A stretch of DNA of 33,880 bases from Acinetobacter pragensis (GCF_001605895.1 NZ_LUAW01000004.1:270-34149); one strand, 5' to 3'; shown: positions 15,819 through 24,686, counted from the first letter of the stretch. Notes: a model not told the origin generated them from the sequence alone. Program-made: numbers and translations.

Positions 15819-16289
15819 TTAAATAGCCTTTAACAAGTTAACCATTTCAATAGCAGTCAAGGCAGCTTCACCGCCTTTATTACCTGCTTTTGTACCCGAG
15901 CGTTCAATCGCTTGTTCAATGCTGTCCGTAGTCAATACACCATTAATGACCGGCAGGCCAGAGTTCAGGCCAACAACGCCTAAGCCTTTTGCGCATTCGC
16001 CAGCCACAAAATCGAAGTGAGGCGTGCTGCCGCGGATCACTGCGCCCAATGCGATTACCGCATCAAAACGTTCAGTTTCTGCCAATTTCTTAGCAACGAC
16101 TGGAAGTTCCCATGCGCCTGGTGCGTGAACAACAGTGATATTATCCTCTGATACGCCATGACGTTTCAATGTATCAATTGCACCATCCAGCAGATGTTCG
16201 ACAACAAAGCTGTTAAAACGGCCAACTAAAATCGCATAACGGTCTTCGTTTGCGAGATTCAACATACCTTCAATACGGCGAACTGCCAT
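15819..16289 (-). CDS. ribH: 6,7-dimethyl-8-ribityllumazine synthase
   Basis: A 156-residue enzyme of the penultimate riboflavin step, condensing the ribityl pyrimidine with dihydroxybutanone phosphate supplied by RibB encoded just upstream. Motifs: [47 protein letters not shown] with the catalytic His, and [20 protein letters not shown]. It starts 11 bases after ribB. Named ribE in some annotations. Confidence 0.96.
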   Translation of the reverse strand: MAVRRIEGMLNLANEDRYAILVGRFNSFVVEHLLDGAIDTLKRHGVSEDNITVVHAPGAWELPVVAKKLAETERFDAVIALGAVIRGSTPHFDFVAGECAKGLGVVGLNSGLPVINGVLTTDSIEQAIERSGTKAGNKGGEAALTAIEMVNLLKAI

Positions 16290-16300
16290 AGCAACCTCGA

Positions 16301-17422
16301 TTATTTCTCTGATGTTTGATGTGCGGTGATATATTCCACCACTTCTAAGTTAAAGCCTGATAGCGCATTAAAGCGTAAAGGTGAACTCAACAGCTTCATC
16401 TTTTCTACGCCTAAATCACGCAAAATTTGTGCGCCCACGCCAATAGTTTGATATTGCTGAGACAGCGCAGCGCTGGATTTGGTCGGTTTTGGCGCAGCCA
16501 GGCTTTCTAATGCGGGGCCTAAGTCCTGCAAATGGCGTTGGCCAATCCAGACCAATACACCGCGCTCGCTTGATGCGATTTCTTTCAACGCTTTATCTAA
16601 GTTCCACGCGGGCTCGCCGTCTTGCTTGTTGATTTTCAGCAAATCGCGCACAGGGCTGAAGCCGTGTACACGCACCGTAGTGATCCCTTGCTTCGGTTCG
16701 CCTTTTACCAGCGCCAAATGGATATCCGGATTGCCGATTTCTCTGTAGCGGAACAGTTCAAATGTACCGTATTCAGTGTCCAGTGTTTGCTGGTCAATGC
16801 GCTCTACTGTCTGTTCATTGGTCATGCGGTAGTGAATCAGATCCGCAATGGTGCCGATTTTCAGGCCGTGTTTTTCTGCAAACACTTCCAAGTCCGGACG
16901 GCGCGCCATGGTGCCGTCTTCATTGATGATTTCACAAATCACCGATGCCGGTTCCAAGCCGGCCAAGCGAGATAAATCACAGCCGGCTTCGGTGTGGCCT
17001 GCGCGGTGCAGTACGCCGCCTGGCTGCGCCATCAATGGAAAAATATGGCCTGGCTGTACAATATCTGCAGGTTTTGCATGCGCAGCAACTGCTGTTTGGA
17101 TAGTATGCGCGCGCTCTGCAGGTGAAATGCCTGTAGAAATGCCTTTAGCTGCTTCAATAGACAGCGTGAAGTTTGTGCCGTGCTGAGCGCCGTTGGCGTC
17201 AACCATAAGCGGCAGTTTCAGCTGTTCGCAGCGTTCGCGGCTGAGTGTTAAGCAGACTAAGCCGCGGGCATGGGTAATCATGAAGTTAATGTCTTCAGGG
17301 CGCACGTGAGTCGCAGCAATGACTAAATCACCTTCATTCTCACGGTCTTCATCATCCATCAGGATGACCATTTTACCTGCACGAATATCTGCTACGAGCT
17401 CTTCAACTGTATTGAGCGGCAT
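16301..17422 (-). CDS. ribB: 3,4-dihydroxy-2-butanone-4-phosphate synthase fused to a degenerate GTP cyclohydrolase II domain (RibBX-type)
   Basis: A 373-residue protein. Residues 1-200 are a complete RibB domain ([50 protein letters not shown]) that converts ribulose-5-phosphate to dihydroxybutanone phosphate. The C-terminal half aligns in length with GTP cyclohydrolase II, but where active enzymes have RVHSEC and RCDCG with zinc-binding cysteines this one has [15 protein letters not shown] see no Cys cluster, so cyclohydrolase activity is improbable. GAAGG precedes the ATG at a good distance. First gene of the seven-gene block that ends with glmS. Confidence 0.93.
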   Translation of the reverse strand: MPLNTVEELVADIRAGKMVILMDDEDRENEGDLVIAATHVRPEDINFMITHARGLVCLTLSRERCEQLKLPLMVDANGAQHGTNFTLSIEAAKGISTGISPAERAHTIQTAVAAHAKPADIVQPGHIFPLMAQPGGVLHRAGHTEAGCDLSRLAGLEPASVICEIINEDGTMARRPDLEVFAEKHGLKIGTIADLIHYRMTNEQTVERIDQQTLDTEYGTFELFRYREIGNPDIHLALVKGEPKQGITTVRVHGFSPVRDLLKINKQDGEPAWNLDKALKEIASSERGVLVWIGQRHLQDLGPALESLAAPKPTKSSAALSQQYQTIGVGAQILRDLGVEKMKLLSSPLRFNALSGFNLEVVEYITAHQTSEK

Positions 17423-17798
17423 CAGCCTTCACCTTCTTTTTCGTCTTCTGTGAAGACATTAAACTTGTATGGATTGCCGCATAGTCTAACGTTTTTTTGC
17501 GTTCTTTGCCTATGCTTATCATTTTCCCTTTCAGGTTCATTGTTATACACAGTCCGCGCAGACTTTTAAAGCGGCCTGCATTTCAAAAGAATGCATATAT
17601 GCACAATCTTTAAGCAATTGAAAAGAATAAAAAATGACAAAGTTATATGATCGGCGAATAAAATTGCCTTAAATTTTCAGCCTAAGCCAAAAAATATGAA
17701 CATTTGGCTTTTCTGGACGAATGGAAAGGCTGCATTAAAAAATACGGAATTCACTGATCTGTTTTTCTATCAGCACGCTTGAGCGGCAGGTGCAGATT
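17423..17798. other. Gap between ribB and the LysR-type gene: upstream region of ribB
   Basis: No convincing gene. It must hold the promoter of the ribB-glmS block, read to the left, but I find no clear -35/-10 pair. I looked for an FMN riboswitch and see none of its conserved blocks. A weak inverted repeat, AAGCCAAA (17684-17691) with TTTGGCTT (17703-17710), may end transcription of the LysR gene, though no T-run follows on the - strand. Confidence 0.5.
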
Positions 17799-18707
17799 TC
17801 AGCTGGGTTCAGGACGGGCATGATAGCAGCGCTGAAAAGCCTCTGCCGTTTTTCCAATGAATTCATCGGCATTTTTGCTCCAAATTAAGCAAACTTTAGA
17901 GGGCAGCGGCTCGGGATGCAGTGCAATGAGCTTGACTGAATCCGGCAGGATGCTGCGGAATTCCTCGGGCACAAGGCATATGCCCAATCCGGCATCGACT
18001 AAGGCCAGCTGTGACATTTTCCGGGAGCGTATGCTGGCTTTCTGCGGATGAAAGCCATGGCTTAGGCATAGATTGGCGGCTAAATAGCTTAATCCGCCAC
18101 GCTCCGCATGCGGTGTGGATACAAATTTTTGCCCGCTCAATTCATCAATGCCGATGCTGCTTTTGTTCTGAAAAAAAGGATGGTTTTTATGCACCGCAGC
18201 GAACAGAGGCTGCGCATATAGCTCGATGCAGCTGATGTCCGTCATTGGGTGAAGGACAGGCGGCCGGATGAGGCCGAGATCGATTGAGCCATTGAGCACA
18301 GCGCCGATTTGCTGTTCAGAGGACAGTGTATTGATTTCAATCTCGATCCCTTGCTGCTGGCAAAGGCTCTGCAGGGCCTGAATTTTAGGCGGATCTAAAA
18401 CAATGCTGCTGGAATGCGCCAGCTGCAGGCAGCGTCCCCGGCCTTGAGCAATGCCTTGCGCAACTTCAATCGAGCTTTCAAGCTGAATTAAATGCGCTTT
18501 AAGTTTTTGATAAAACGACTGGCCGGCCGGCGTAAGCTGGATTTTCTTTTCGGTGCGGTCAAAGAGAATAAATTCTAATTCATCTTCCAGTATTTTGATT
18601 TGGCGGCTTAAAGCCGATTGGGCAATAAATAAATGCTCGGAGGCGGCGGTAAAGCTGCCGTGTTCAACAATCGCGATAAAATATTGAAATTGCTTAAGGG
18701 TTTTCAT
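17799..18707 (-). CDS. LysR-family transcriptional regulator
   Basis: A 302-residue LysR-type regulator. The N-terminal winged helix-turn-helix is clear: LKQFQYFIAIVEHGSFTAAS, LFIAQSALSRQIKILEDELE and LFDRTEKKIQLTPAGQSFY. The rest is the periplasmic-binding-protein-like effector domain. Target and effector are unknown. It is divergent from a 40-codon ORF at 18803, separated by 95 bases. LysR proteins often control a divergent neighbour, so that ORF is the natural first candidate target. Confidence 0.9.
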   Translation of the reverse strand: MKTLKQFQYFIAIVEHGSFTAASEHLFIAQSALSRQIKILEDELEFILFDRTEKKIQLTPAGQSFYQKLKAHLIQLESSIEVAQGIAQGRGRCLQLAHSSSIVLDPPKIQALQSLCQQQGIEIEINTLSSEQQIGAVLNGSIDLGLIRPPVLHPMTDISCIELYAQPLFAAVHKNHPFFQNKSSIGIDELSGQKFVSTPHAERGGLSYLAANLCLSHGFHPQKASIRSRKMSQLALVDAGLGICLVPEEFRSILPDSVKLIALHPEPLPSKVCLIWSKNADEFIGKTAEAFQRCYHARPEPS

Positions 18708-18802
18708 ATCTAAAAATAAGATGGATTGCGATAAATTCTATATTAGATGAGATCGTTAATTTTAAATATGCTGAGGGCAATCTATTTAAAGAGATTTGGA
18801 TA

Positions 18803-18925
18803 ATGCTGCGTCTTTTCAGGGTTTGGCTGCTGCTGCTCATCGTGTGTATATGCGTGCAATCCTTTGATTTTTATATTTTTGGAAAAACTCATCAGCCTGT
18901 GCAGGCATGGGCTGAAGATGAATGA
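18803..18925 (+). CDS. Small hypothetical membrane peptide (40 aa)
   Basis: ATG 18803 to TGA 18925 encodes a 40-residue peptide. It has a basic N-terminus (MLRLFR), one hydrophobic segment (VWLLLLIVCICV) and a short polar tail ending AWAEDE. AAAGAGA lies about 7-9 bases before the ATG. It is divergent from the LysR gene and ends just before the terminator of the convergent aldehyde dehydrogenase gene. I do not recognise the family. The positive-inside start plus a single helix suggests an inner-membrane small protein; chance ORFs of this size occur, so confidence is modest. Confidence 0.4.
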   Translation: MLRLFRVWLLLLIVCICVQSFDFYIFGKTHQPVQAWAEDE

Positions 18926-18952
18926 GGCGCATAGCGCGCAGCGGTAAAAAAC

Positions 18953-18984
18953 TCAAAGCGGACCGGAGTCCGCTTTGAATTTAG
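18953..18984 (-). terminator. Intrinsic terminator of the aldehyde dehydrogenase gene
   Basis: Perfect 10-bp arms CAAAGCGGAC and GTCCGCTTTG around a short loop (18953-18977). On the - strand the stem is followed by AGTTTTTT. It begins about 25 bases after the aldehyde dehydrogenase stop codon. Confidence 0.85.
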
Positions 18985-19001
18985 AATGCATCAGCAATGG
19001 A

Positions 19002-20513
19002 TTAGAAGAAGCCCATTGGTTTGGTGGAGTAGCTGACCAGCAGGTTTTTGGTTTGCTGATAATGATCAAGCATCATTTTGTGGTTTTCACGGCCGATGCC
19101 TGATTTTTTATAGCCGCCAAAAGCCGCATGCGCAGGGTAGATGTGGTAGCAGTTGGTCCATACGCGCCCTGCCTGAATGGCGCGGCCCGCACGGTAAGAG
19201 GTATGTGTGGAACGTGACCAAACCCCAGCGCCTAAGCCATAAATGGTGTCATTGGCAATTTTGATCGCATCGTCAAAGTCTTTAAAGGTGGTCACTGACA
19301 ATACCGGCCCAAAGATTTCTTCCTGGAAAATCTTCATGCTGTTGTCGCCTTTGAAAATGGTCGGCTCAATATAGAAGCCTTCTCCAACTTCCTGACGCTC
19401 ACCGCCTCCAGTCAATACTTGCGCGCCTTCAGCACGGCCCGTAGCGATACAGCCTAGAATCTTATCCTGCTGCTCTTGAGATGCCTGTGCGCCAATCATG
19501 GTGTCAGTATCGAGCGGATGGCCTGTCTTAATGCGTTTGACGCGCTCAATGGCTTTTTCCAGGAACTTGTCTGCAATGCTTTCATGCACCAGCGCGCGTG
19601 AAGGGCAGGTGCAGATTTCGCCTTGGTTCAGGGCGAACATGGCGAAGCCTTCCAGCGCTTTATCCAAGAAATCGTCATCTTGGTCCATAATATCTTCAAA
19701 GAAAATATTCGGTGATTTGCCTCCGAGTTCCAGCGTCACTGGAATAATATTTTCAGTGGCATACTGCATAATTTGCTGGCCGACAGCTGTAGATCCGGTA
19801 AATGCAATTTTAGCAATGCGCGGGTTGGTTGCCAGCGGGCGGCCGACTTCGACACCGTAACCGTTGACAATATTGAGTACGCCCGCTGGCAATAAATCCT
19901 GAATCAGTTCAGCCAGAACCAGAATGCTGGCAGGAGTCTGTTCAGCAGGCTTTAAAACAATGCAGTTGCCTGCGGCCAATGCCGGCGCCAATTTCCATGT
20001 CGCCATTAAAATAGGGAAGTTCCACGGAATAATCTGCCCGACTACACCCAATGGCTCATGAAAGTGGTAGGCAATAGTGTCTTCGTCAATTTCTGAAATG
20101 CCGCCTTCTTGCGCGCGGATACAGCCTGCAAAATAGCGGAAATGGTCAATCGCTAAAGGAATGTCCGCCGCTAAAGTTTCACGGACAGGCTTGCCATTGT
20201 CCCACGTTTCCGCGACAGCAAGCAGTTCGAGGTTTTGTTCTAAACGGTCTGCAATTTTCAGCAGCAGATTTGAGCGTGTAGTTGGTGATGAGCTGTTCCA
20301 AGAGGCTTTGGCTTCATGCGCTGCATCCAGCGCCAATTCGATATCAGCGGCAGAGGAACGCGGAATTTTAGTGAATACTTTGCCATCGACAGGGGAGATG
20401 TTGTCGAAGTATTCTCCATTTACAGGCGGCACCCATTTGCCGCCAATAAAGTTTTCATATTGTGATTTAAATTGAATTTTTGAACCGGGTTGGTTGGGAT
20501 CGACGTAACGCAT
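19002..20513 (-). CDS. exaC: NAD-dependent aldehyde dehydrogenase, ExaC/AcoD-type
   Basis: A 503-residue aldehyde dehydrogenase closely resembling ExaC/AldA enzymes that oxidise acetaldehyde to acetate. Key parts: [35 protein letters not shown], the general-base Glu in [12 protein letters not shown], the nucleophile region [24 protein letters not shown] and the C-terminal [20 protein letters not shown] lies 8 bases before the ATG. Together with the iron alcohol dehydrogenase at 23074 it would oxidise ethanol or a similar alcohol to the acid. Its divergent neighbour is a GAF regulator, the usual partner of this gene type. Confidence 0.92.
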   Translation of the reverse strand: MRYVDPNQPGSKIQFKSQYENFIGGKWVPPVNGEYFDNISPVDGKVFTKIPRSSAADIELALDAAHEAKASWNSSSPTTRSNLLLKIADRLEQNLELLAVAETWDNGKPVRETLAADIPLAIDHFRYFAGCIRAQEGGISEIDEDTIAYHFHEPLGVVGQIIPWNFPILMATWKLAPALAAGNCIVLKPAEQTPASILVLAELIQDLLPAGVLNIVNGYGVEVGRPLATNPRIAKIAFTGSTAVGQQIMQYATENIIPVTLELGGKSPNIFFEDIMDQDDDFLDKALEGFAMFALNQGEICTCPSRALVHESIADKFLEKAIERVKRIKTGHPLDTDTMIGAQASQEQQDKILGCIATGRAEGAQVLTGGGERQEVGEGFYIEPTIFKGDNSMKIFQEEIFGPVLSVTTFKDFDDAIKIANDTIYGLGAGVWSRSTHTSYRAGRAIQAGRVWTNCYHIYPAHAAFGGYKKSGIGRENHKMMLDHYQQTKNLLVSYSTKPMGFF

Positions 20514-20613
20514 ATGAAAATTCCTTTGCTTATTATGGTGTGCTTTATCTCAAAGCTTACTGCTTTGGTATAAGGTACTTTTGTACATTATTTAACTAGC
20601 ATACCTAATATAA

Positions 20614-20630
20614 GGTTGGAAAAAGGTTGG
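20614..20630. promoter_or_regulatory. Direct repeat GGTTGG-N5-GGTTGG in the exaC/regulator divergent region
   Basis: GGTTGG at 20614-20619 and 20625-20630, an 11-bp period, placing both copies on one helix face. It lies 101-117 bases before exaC and 91-107 before the regulator ATG at 20721. A sibling of the same layout precedes the alcohol dehydrogenase gene at 24376-24392. It may be a binding site for the GAF regulator. Confidence 0.45.
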
Positions 20631-20720
20631 TTGAATGACGGTTTACAACCTTCAGACAAATGGTTACAAGGATAGCAATTACAGGGATAGATGATCAGTC
20701 ATAGCTTGAGAAGCTAAAGG

Positions 20721-21908
20721 ATGACCGTGATGCAGAATTTAGTAGAAAAAAGGAAGCAAATAGAACAATTTAGGCAAAGCAGCAGCCTATCGCCCATGCA
20801 TGCTGAACTGCTGGGGCAAAGCATACACAGTTCTTGGCAGCGCTCCAGAACAGCCGAAATTCCCCAAGGTCGTTTGGCAGCGCCGATGTTGCCTGCGGCC
20901 AAGCAGGCGCCGAATGCGCTGCAGCAGGCGTTGACACACTGCGCTGAAGATTTAAAGCATATTGCGCAGCAGTCTTCCATGGTGGTAGCGGTTGGGGATG
21001 TGGGCAGCACCATTATTTGGACAGCCTCCAGCCAGCAGATGCGGAGCGCGGCTGAAAGCGTGCATTTTATGGAGGGCGGGCAATGGAAAGAAGAACTGGT
21101 CGGCACGAATGCGCTGGCATTGTCTTTAAAAACCCAGCAATCCAGCTGTGTCTTTTCCAATGAACACTATATGGCGTCAATTCATGACTGGGTATGCTAT
21201 GCCGCGCCGATTATTGACCCGTATTCCAAGCAGATTCTAGGGGTGATTGATTTATCTACGACATGGAAAAACCACAATAGCCTAGGTTTGCTGGCGGCCG
21301 AGCGCTGTGCGTCCATTATTCAATCGGCGCTGCAGGAGCAGTATAAGCAGCAGCTGTATATTCGGGCATTTTCGGCCTCGCAAGTGCTGTTTAACGGCAA
21401 AGTGCTGGTCATGACACCGCGGCAGATTGAAATTCTAACGATTTTGGCGCTGTGCCCGCAGGGCATGACATTGGACACTTTGCATCAGGCGCTCTATGGC
21501 GAGCGCAAGGTCAGCATCGGCACTTTAAAAGCTGAAATGTCGCAGCTGCGTGATGTATTGGGCGGCATGCTGGGGTCTCGGCCTTATCGGATTTTAGCCA
21601 ATGTTGAAGCGGATTTCTTGCTGGCGGAGCAGGCGCTGGACGCTGGCTATACCGAATCTGCGCTGAAATTATGTTCAGGCGTTTTCTTGGCTAAAACGGA
21701 AAGTCCATTTTTGTGCGCTTGGCGGGACTGTTTAGAGTCGCGCCTCAGCGATGCGATTTTCAAGGCCAATGAAACCGATGTGCTGCTGCGCCATGTGGCA
21801 AGATTCCCTGAAGCCATTGATGCGGTTGAACGGTTGATTGAGCTGATGCCCAAGCATCATCCGATTCATCAAACGCTGCTGAAGCAAAAGCACTACGGCA
21901 GCAGCTGA
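20721..21908 (+). CDS. GAF-domain transcriptional regulator with a C-terminal winged-helix/BTAD-like region
   Basis: A 395-residue regulator. Residues about 20-190 match the sensory half of AcoR-type activators (SSWQRSRTAEIPQGR; GDVGSTIIWT; KEELVGTNALALSL; YAAPIIDPYSKQILGVIDLS). After it there is no sigma-54 AAA+ domain; instead residues 215-300 look like a winged helix (MTPRQIEILTILALCPQGMT, LGSRPYRILANV) and the rest like a helical BTAD-type domain. It therefore probably acts on sigma-70 promoters. ATG 20730 has AAAGG at an ideal distance and may be the true start. Likely controls the divergent aldehyde dehydrogenase gene. Ends 7 bases from the convergent hydrolase gene. Confidence 0.85.
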   Translation: MTVMQNLVEKRKQIEQFRQSSSLSPMHAELLGQSIHSSWQRSRTAEIPQGRLAAPMLPAAKQAPNALQQALTHCAEDLKHIAQQSSMVVAVGDVGSTIIWTASSQQMRSAAESVHFMEGGQWKEELVGTNALALSLKTQQSSCVFSNEHYMASIHDWVCYAAPIIDPYSKQILGVIDLSTTWKNHNSLGLLAAERCASIIQSALQEQYKQQLYIRAFSASQVLFNGKVLVMTPRQIEILTILALCPQGMTLDTLHQALYGERKVSIGTLKAEMSQLRDVLGGMLGSRPYRILANVEADFLLAEQALDAGYTESALKLCSGVFLAKTESPFLCAWRDCLESRLSDAIFKANETDVLLRHVARFPEAIDAVERLIELMPKHHPIHQTLLKQKHYGSS

Positions 21909-21915
21909 TGACGCG

Positions 21916-22884
21916 CTATAGGCCCTTATCGGCCAGCCAGCGGAACAGCTGCTGATACACAGCATCGCGGACAGGCTTCTGCGACAGCACTAAATCATGC
22001 AAGCCATTGCGGATGCTTTGCACAGTGACATCTCCTTGAATTTTTTTGGCATATTTTTGAATATCTTTAACTCCTAAAATTACATCGCTGGTCTGCGCGT
22101 CTTTGCCCCATTTACGCGGGTTTTTCGTTTGGTGCGAGTGCATTACCAATACGGGCACATCAATTTTAACGCCTTGGTGAATTTCTTTTTGCGCTTCAAA
22201 AATTGCCCTGACAAAGCTTAGGCGAACTTTAGGGTATGCCGTTTTTTTCCAGTCCAGGCTGAAGTCCCATTCGCCTTTTAAATCTTTATGCAGGCTGGCG
22301 GTATACCATTTGTTCAGTTCGCTGGGGAACTGCAGGTCGGGAAAGATCTTGCCGATCCGGCTCAGCTTCGGCAGCCCTAATTTGCGCTTAATTGGATTCA
22401 TGTTGAAATCGTAAAAAGGGCTATTGACCCACAGCGCTTTAATCAGCGGATGGTTGGGATGATGCGCAGCATACAATGTTGTGGTGAGGCCGCCTGTAGA
22501 GTGGCCGCACAGCAGGACACTGTCATGATGTTCAGCGCCGATGATGTCCAGCGCTTGAGTAATTTCTGCATCATATTCTGCAATTTCGCGAATATTATAA
22601 TATTTTTGATGCGGTAAAATGGAGCGGCCGTATTTTCTTAGATCCAGCGCGTAAAAGTCAAAACCGTGCTGATTGAATTGCTCCGCCATTTCCGTTTGAA
22701 AAAAATAGTCAATAAAGCCATGAATATACAGGACCGCTTTTTGTGTGCTTTGCTGGGCTTTTTTGCGCACTAAGGTGGCAATGACTTTGCCTTCATAATC
22801 ATCAGGGAAGTGCAGCGCGGCTTGTTCGTAGCCTGCGCCGAGGATATCGGGTTGATACATTAGAGGAATTGCTGTTGCCGACAT
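21916..22884 (-). CDS. Alpha/beta hydrolase (serine hydrolase of the monoacylglycerol lipase/S33 type)
   Basis: A 322-residue soluble hydrolase. AVLYIHGFIDY gives the oxyanion region, LLCGHSTGGLTTTLY the nucleophile elbow with Ser in GHSTG, VPVLVMHS precedes the region of the acid residue, and NGLHDLVLS carries the catalytic His. No signal peptide. The natural ester substrate is unknown. It lies between the regulator and the alcohol dehydrogenase, with a large hairpin separating it from the latter, so I think it has its own promoter in 22885-22960. No strong ribosome binding site is visible. Confidence 0.85.
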   Translation of the reverse strand: MSATAIPLMYQPDILGAGYEQAALHFPDDYEGKVIATLVRKKAQQSTQKAVLYIHGFIDYFFQTEMAEQFNQHGFDFYALDLRKYGRSILPHQKYYNIREIAEYDAEITQALDIIGAEHHDSVLLCGHSTGGLTTTLYAAHHPNHPLIKALWVNSPFYDFNMNPIKRKLGLPKLSRIGKIFPDLQFPSELNKWYTASLHKDLKGEWDFSLDWKKTAYPKVRLSFVRAIFEAQKEIHQGVKIDVPVLVMHSHQTKNPRKWGKDAQTSDVILGVKDIQKYAKKIQGDVTVQSIRNGLHDLVLSQKPVRDAVYQQLFRWLADKGL

Positions 22885-22954
22885 AGTTTGCTCTGATTGT
22901 TATTGTCATGGATTTTCTTATCCTTGATGAAGTTTAAAATTTTGTCAATTACCA

Positions 22955-23045
22955 ATAAAAAAGGCAATTTAAGCGCACAGGCCAGCAAGGATAGGCTGAC
23001 CCAATGAAACGGCATGAAGGGCTGTTTCATTGCGCTTAAATTGCC
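22955..23045 (-). terminator. Long nested inverted repeat, probable terminator of the alcohol dehydrogenase gene
   Basis: Outer arms GGCAATTTAAGCGCA (22963-22977) and TGCGCTTAAATTGCC (23031-23045) are a perfect 15-bp pair. Inside them AATGAAAC (23003-23010) pairs with GTTTCATT (23024-23031). Read on the - strand the structure ends in TTTTTT before ATTGG, as a terminator should, 29 bases after the alcohol dehydrogenase stop. It is much larger than a typical terminator. Confidence 0.65.
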
Positions 23046-23073
23046 AAAGCAAATAAAAGGTTAAGGAGGGAGC

Positions 23074-24285
23074 TTAGACCGCGGCTTTAAAATCCAGCAC
23101 TGACGCGCTGGATTTGAGCGCAGCTTTAAAGATGTCAACCACTTGAGCATGCGTCGCTTTACGCGGGTTGGTCAGCATGCAGGCATCTTTTTGCGCATTT
23201 TCAGACATAATGCCCAAATCTTGCTCTTTTACGCCCAGCTCTGAAAGGCTGGATGGAATGCCAATGGATTGCGACAGTTCACGGATCGCCTCAATCGCTG
23301 AGAATGCCGCTTCGGTGACCGTTAGGCCGTTAGTATTCACGCCCATAAGCTGTGCAATGCGCGCATAGCGGTCAGGGCAGGCAATCAGGTTGAACTCGCA
23401 AACGTGTGGCAATAATACCGCGTTGCAGACGCCATGCGGCAGATTGTAGAAACCGCCTAACTGGTGCGCCATGGCATGCACGTACCCTAATGATGCATTG
23501 TTGAAAGCCATGCCCGCTAAATATTGCGCATAGCTCATGGCATCGCGCGCTTCTAAATTTTCACCATTGGCAACCGCGGGGCTGAGCCATTCACTGATCA
23601 TGCTGATGGCTTTTTCTGCACAGGCATCGGTAATTGGCGTTGCCGCAGTTGAGACATAGGCTTCAACAGCATGCGTTAACGCGTCCATTCCTGTTGCGGC
23701 GGTGAGTGCAGCCGGTTTGGCAATCATCAGTTTCGGGTCATCAATGGCAATCAGCGGGGTGCAGCGCCAGTCGACAATCGCCATTTTGACATGCGTGTCG
23801 GTATTGGTAATGATGCAGAAACGGGTCATTTCTGAAGCCGTGCCCGCTGTGGTGTTAATGGCGATCAGCGGGGTCATCGGCACAGTGCTTTTATCAATGC
23901 CTTCATAGTCACGGATGTGGCCGCCGCCTGCCGTCACTAGGCCCACGCCTTTCGCGCAGTCATGCGAAGAACCGCCGCCAAGAGACACAATAAAGTCACA
24001 GCCATTATCGTTATATTCTTTGACGCCGTTATGCACGTTAATATCAGTTGGGTTGGGTTCTGCGCCAGGGAAAATATGGCTGTCGACACCGGCGTCTTTT
24101 AAGTAGCCGGCAATGGTGTCTGCGACGCCAAATTTGAATAAACCGGCATCGGTTACGATGAGGGCTTTTTTAGCCCCCAAGTTTTGCGCTTTGCCGCCAA
24201 TTTCTTTGGCGCAGCCTGGGCCAAACAGCGATACGCAAGGGATGTAAAAACCGTTCGTTTGATCTGCAATATTTTTAAAAGCCAT
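23074..24285 (-). CDS. Iron-containing alcohol dehydrogenase
   Basis: A 403-residue group III NAD-dependent alcohol dehydrogenase. Cofactor site: FIVSLGGGSSHDCAKG. The metal-binding signature is GMDALTHAVEAYV together with GYVHAMAHQLGGFYNLPHG, which supply the His ligands. Length and sequence resemble ethanol/butanol dehydrogenases such as YiaY and Zymomonas AdhB. I place the start at ATG 24285 (MAFKNIADQ), preceded by AGAAGGAA at a good distance; an ATG at 24318 would add 11 atypical residues. Context with exaC and the GAF regulator suggests alcohol oxidation. Confidence 0.92.
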   Translation of the reverse strand: MAFKNIADQTNGFYIPCVSLFGPGCAKEIGGKAQNLGAKKALIVTDAGLFKFGVADTIAGYLKDAGVDSHIFPGAEPNPTDINVHNGVKEYNDNGCDFIVSLGGGSSHDCAKGVGLVTAGGGHIRDYEGIDKSTVPMTPLIAINTTAGTASEMTRFCIITNTDTHVKMAIVDWRCTPLIAIDDPKLMIAKPAALTAATGMDALTHAVEAYVSTAATPITDACAEKAISMISEWLSPAVANGENLEARDAMSYAQYLAGMAFNNASLGYVHAMAHQLGGFYNLPHGVCNAVLLPHVCEFNLIACPDRYARIAQLMGVNTNGLTVTEAAFSAIEAIRELSQSIGIPSSLSELGVKEQDLGIMSENAQKDACMLTNPRKATHAQVVDIFKAALKSSASVLDFKAAV

Positions 24286-24375
24286 GGTGCGATTCCTTCT
24301 ACCATTCATTGTCGTCATTGTTATGGGTGATGCTCACCGTAAAATGAGTATTGAATAGCAGTCCTGAAAATCACA

Positions 24376-24392
24376 CCTACCAAAGACCTACC
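24376..24392. promoter_or_regulatory. Direct repeat CCTACC-N5-CCTACC upstream of the alcohol dehydrogenase gene
   Basis: Copies at 24376-24381 and 24387-24392 have an 11-bp period and sit 91-107 bases before the ATG at 24285. They are the counterpart of the repeat at 20614-20630: the consensus CCWACC-N5-CCWACC fits both. A candidate operator shared by the two dehydrogenase genes. Confidence 0.45.
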
Positions 24393-24573
24393 AAGTGTAA
24401 GGATTTAATGACTGAAAATATAAGAAATTAATATAATATTGATTTTAAAGTATAAATAAACTTAAAAGGAATATCTTAAAGAGGCTTGGCTTACCACTAA
24501 GGTCGAAAATCAGATGGATTTTAATGGCGCGGAGCACGCTCAGAATAAAGAAAAATTAATAAGGACAGCAAGA

Positions 24574-24605
24574 AAAAAGCCCCAATCTTTCGATCGGGGC
24601 TTTTT
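24574..24605. terminator. Bidirectional terminator downstream of the tRNA-Gly cluster
   Basis: AAAAAGCCCC (24575 onward) pairs with GGGGCTTTTT around a loop containing GATCG-like bases. A-rich and T-rich tails allow use on both strands. It follows the last tRNA on the - strand by only a few bases. Confidence 0.85.
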
Positions 24606-24610
24606 GAATT

Positions 24611-24686
24611 TGGAGCGGAAAAAGAGACTCGAACTCTCGACCCCAACCTTGGCAAGGTTATGCTCTACCAACTGAGCTATTTCCGC
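24611..24686 (-). tRNA. tRNA-Gly (GCC), copy 3 in transcription order
   Basis: 76 bases with encoded CCA. The - strand folds as a cloverleaf with acceptor GCGGAAA/TTTCCGC, D arm GCTCAGTTGGTAGAGC, and anticodon stem-loop AACC-TTGCCAA-GGTT giving anticodon GCC. Compared with the two neighbours it has changes on both sides of the acceptor stem and of the T stem, so pairing is kept. Confidence 0.95.

Noticed and set aside
17423..17700. FMN riboswitch upstream of ribB
   Set aside because: None of the conserved RFN blocks is seen on the - strand in the 280 bases before the start.
20514..20720. Sigma-54 (-24/-12) promoter in front of exaC
   Set aside because: No TGGC-N8-TTGC-type element is found, and the neighbouring regulator lacks the AAA+ domain needed for sigma-54 activation.
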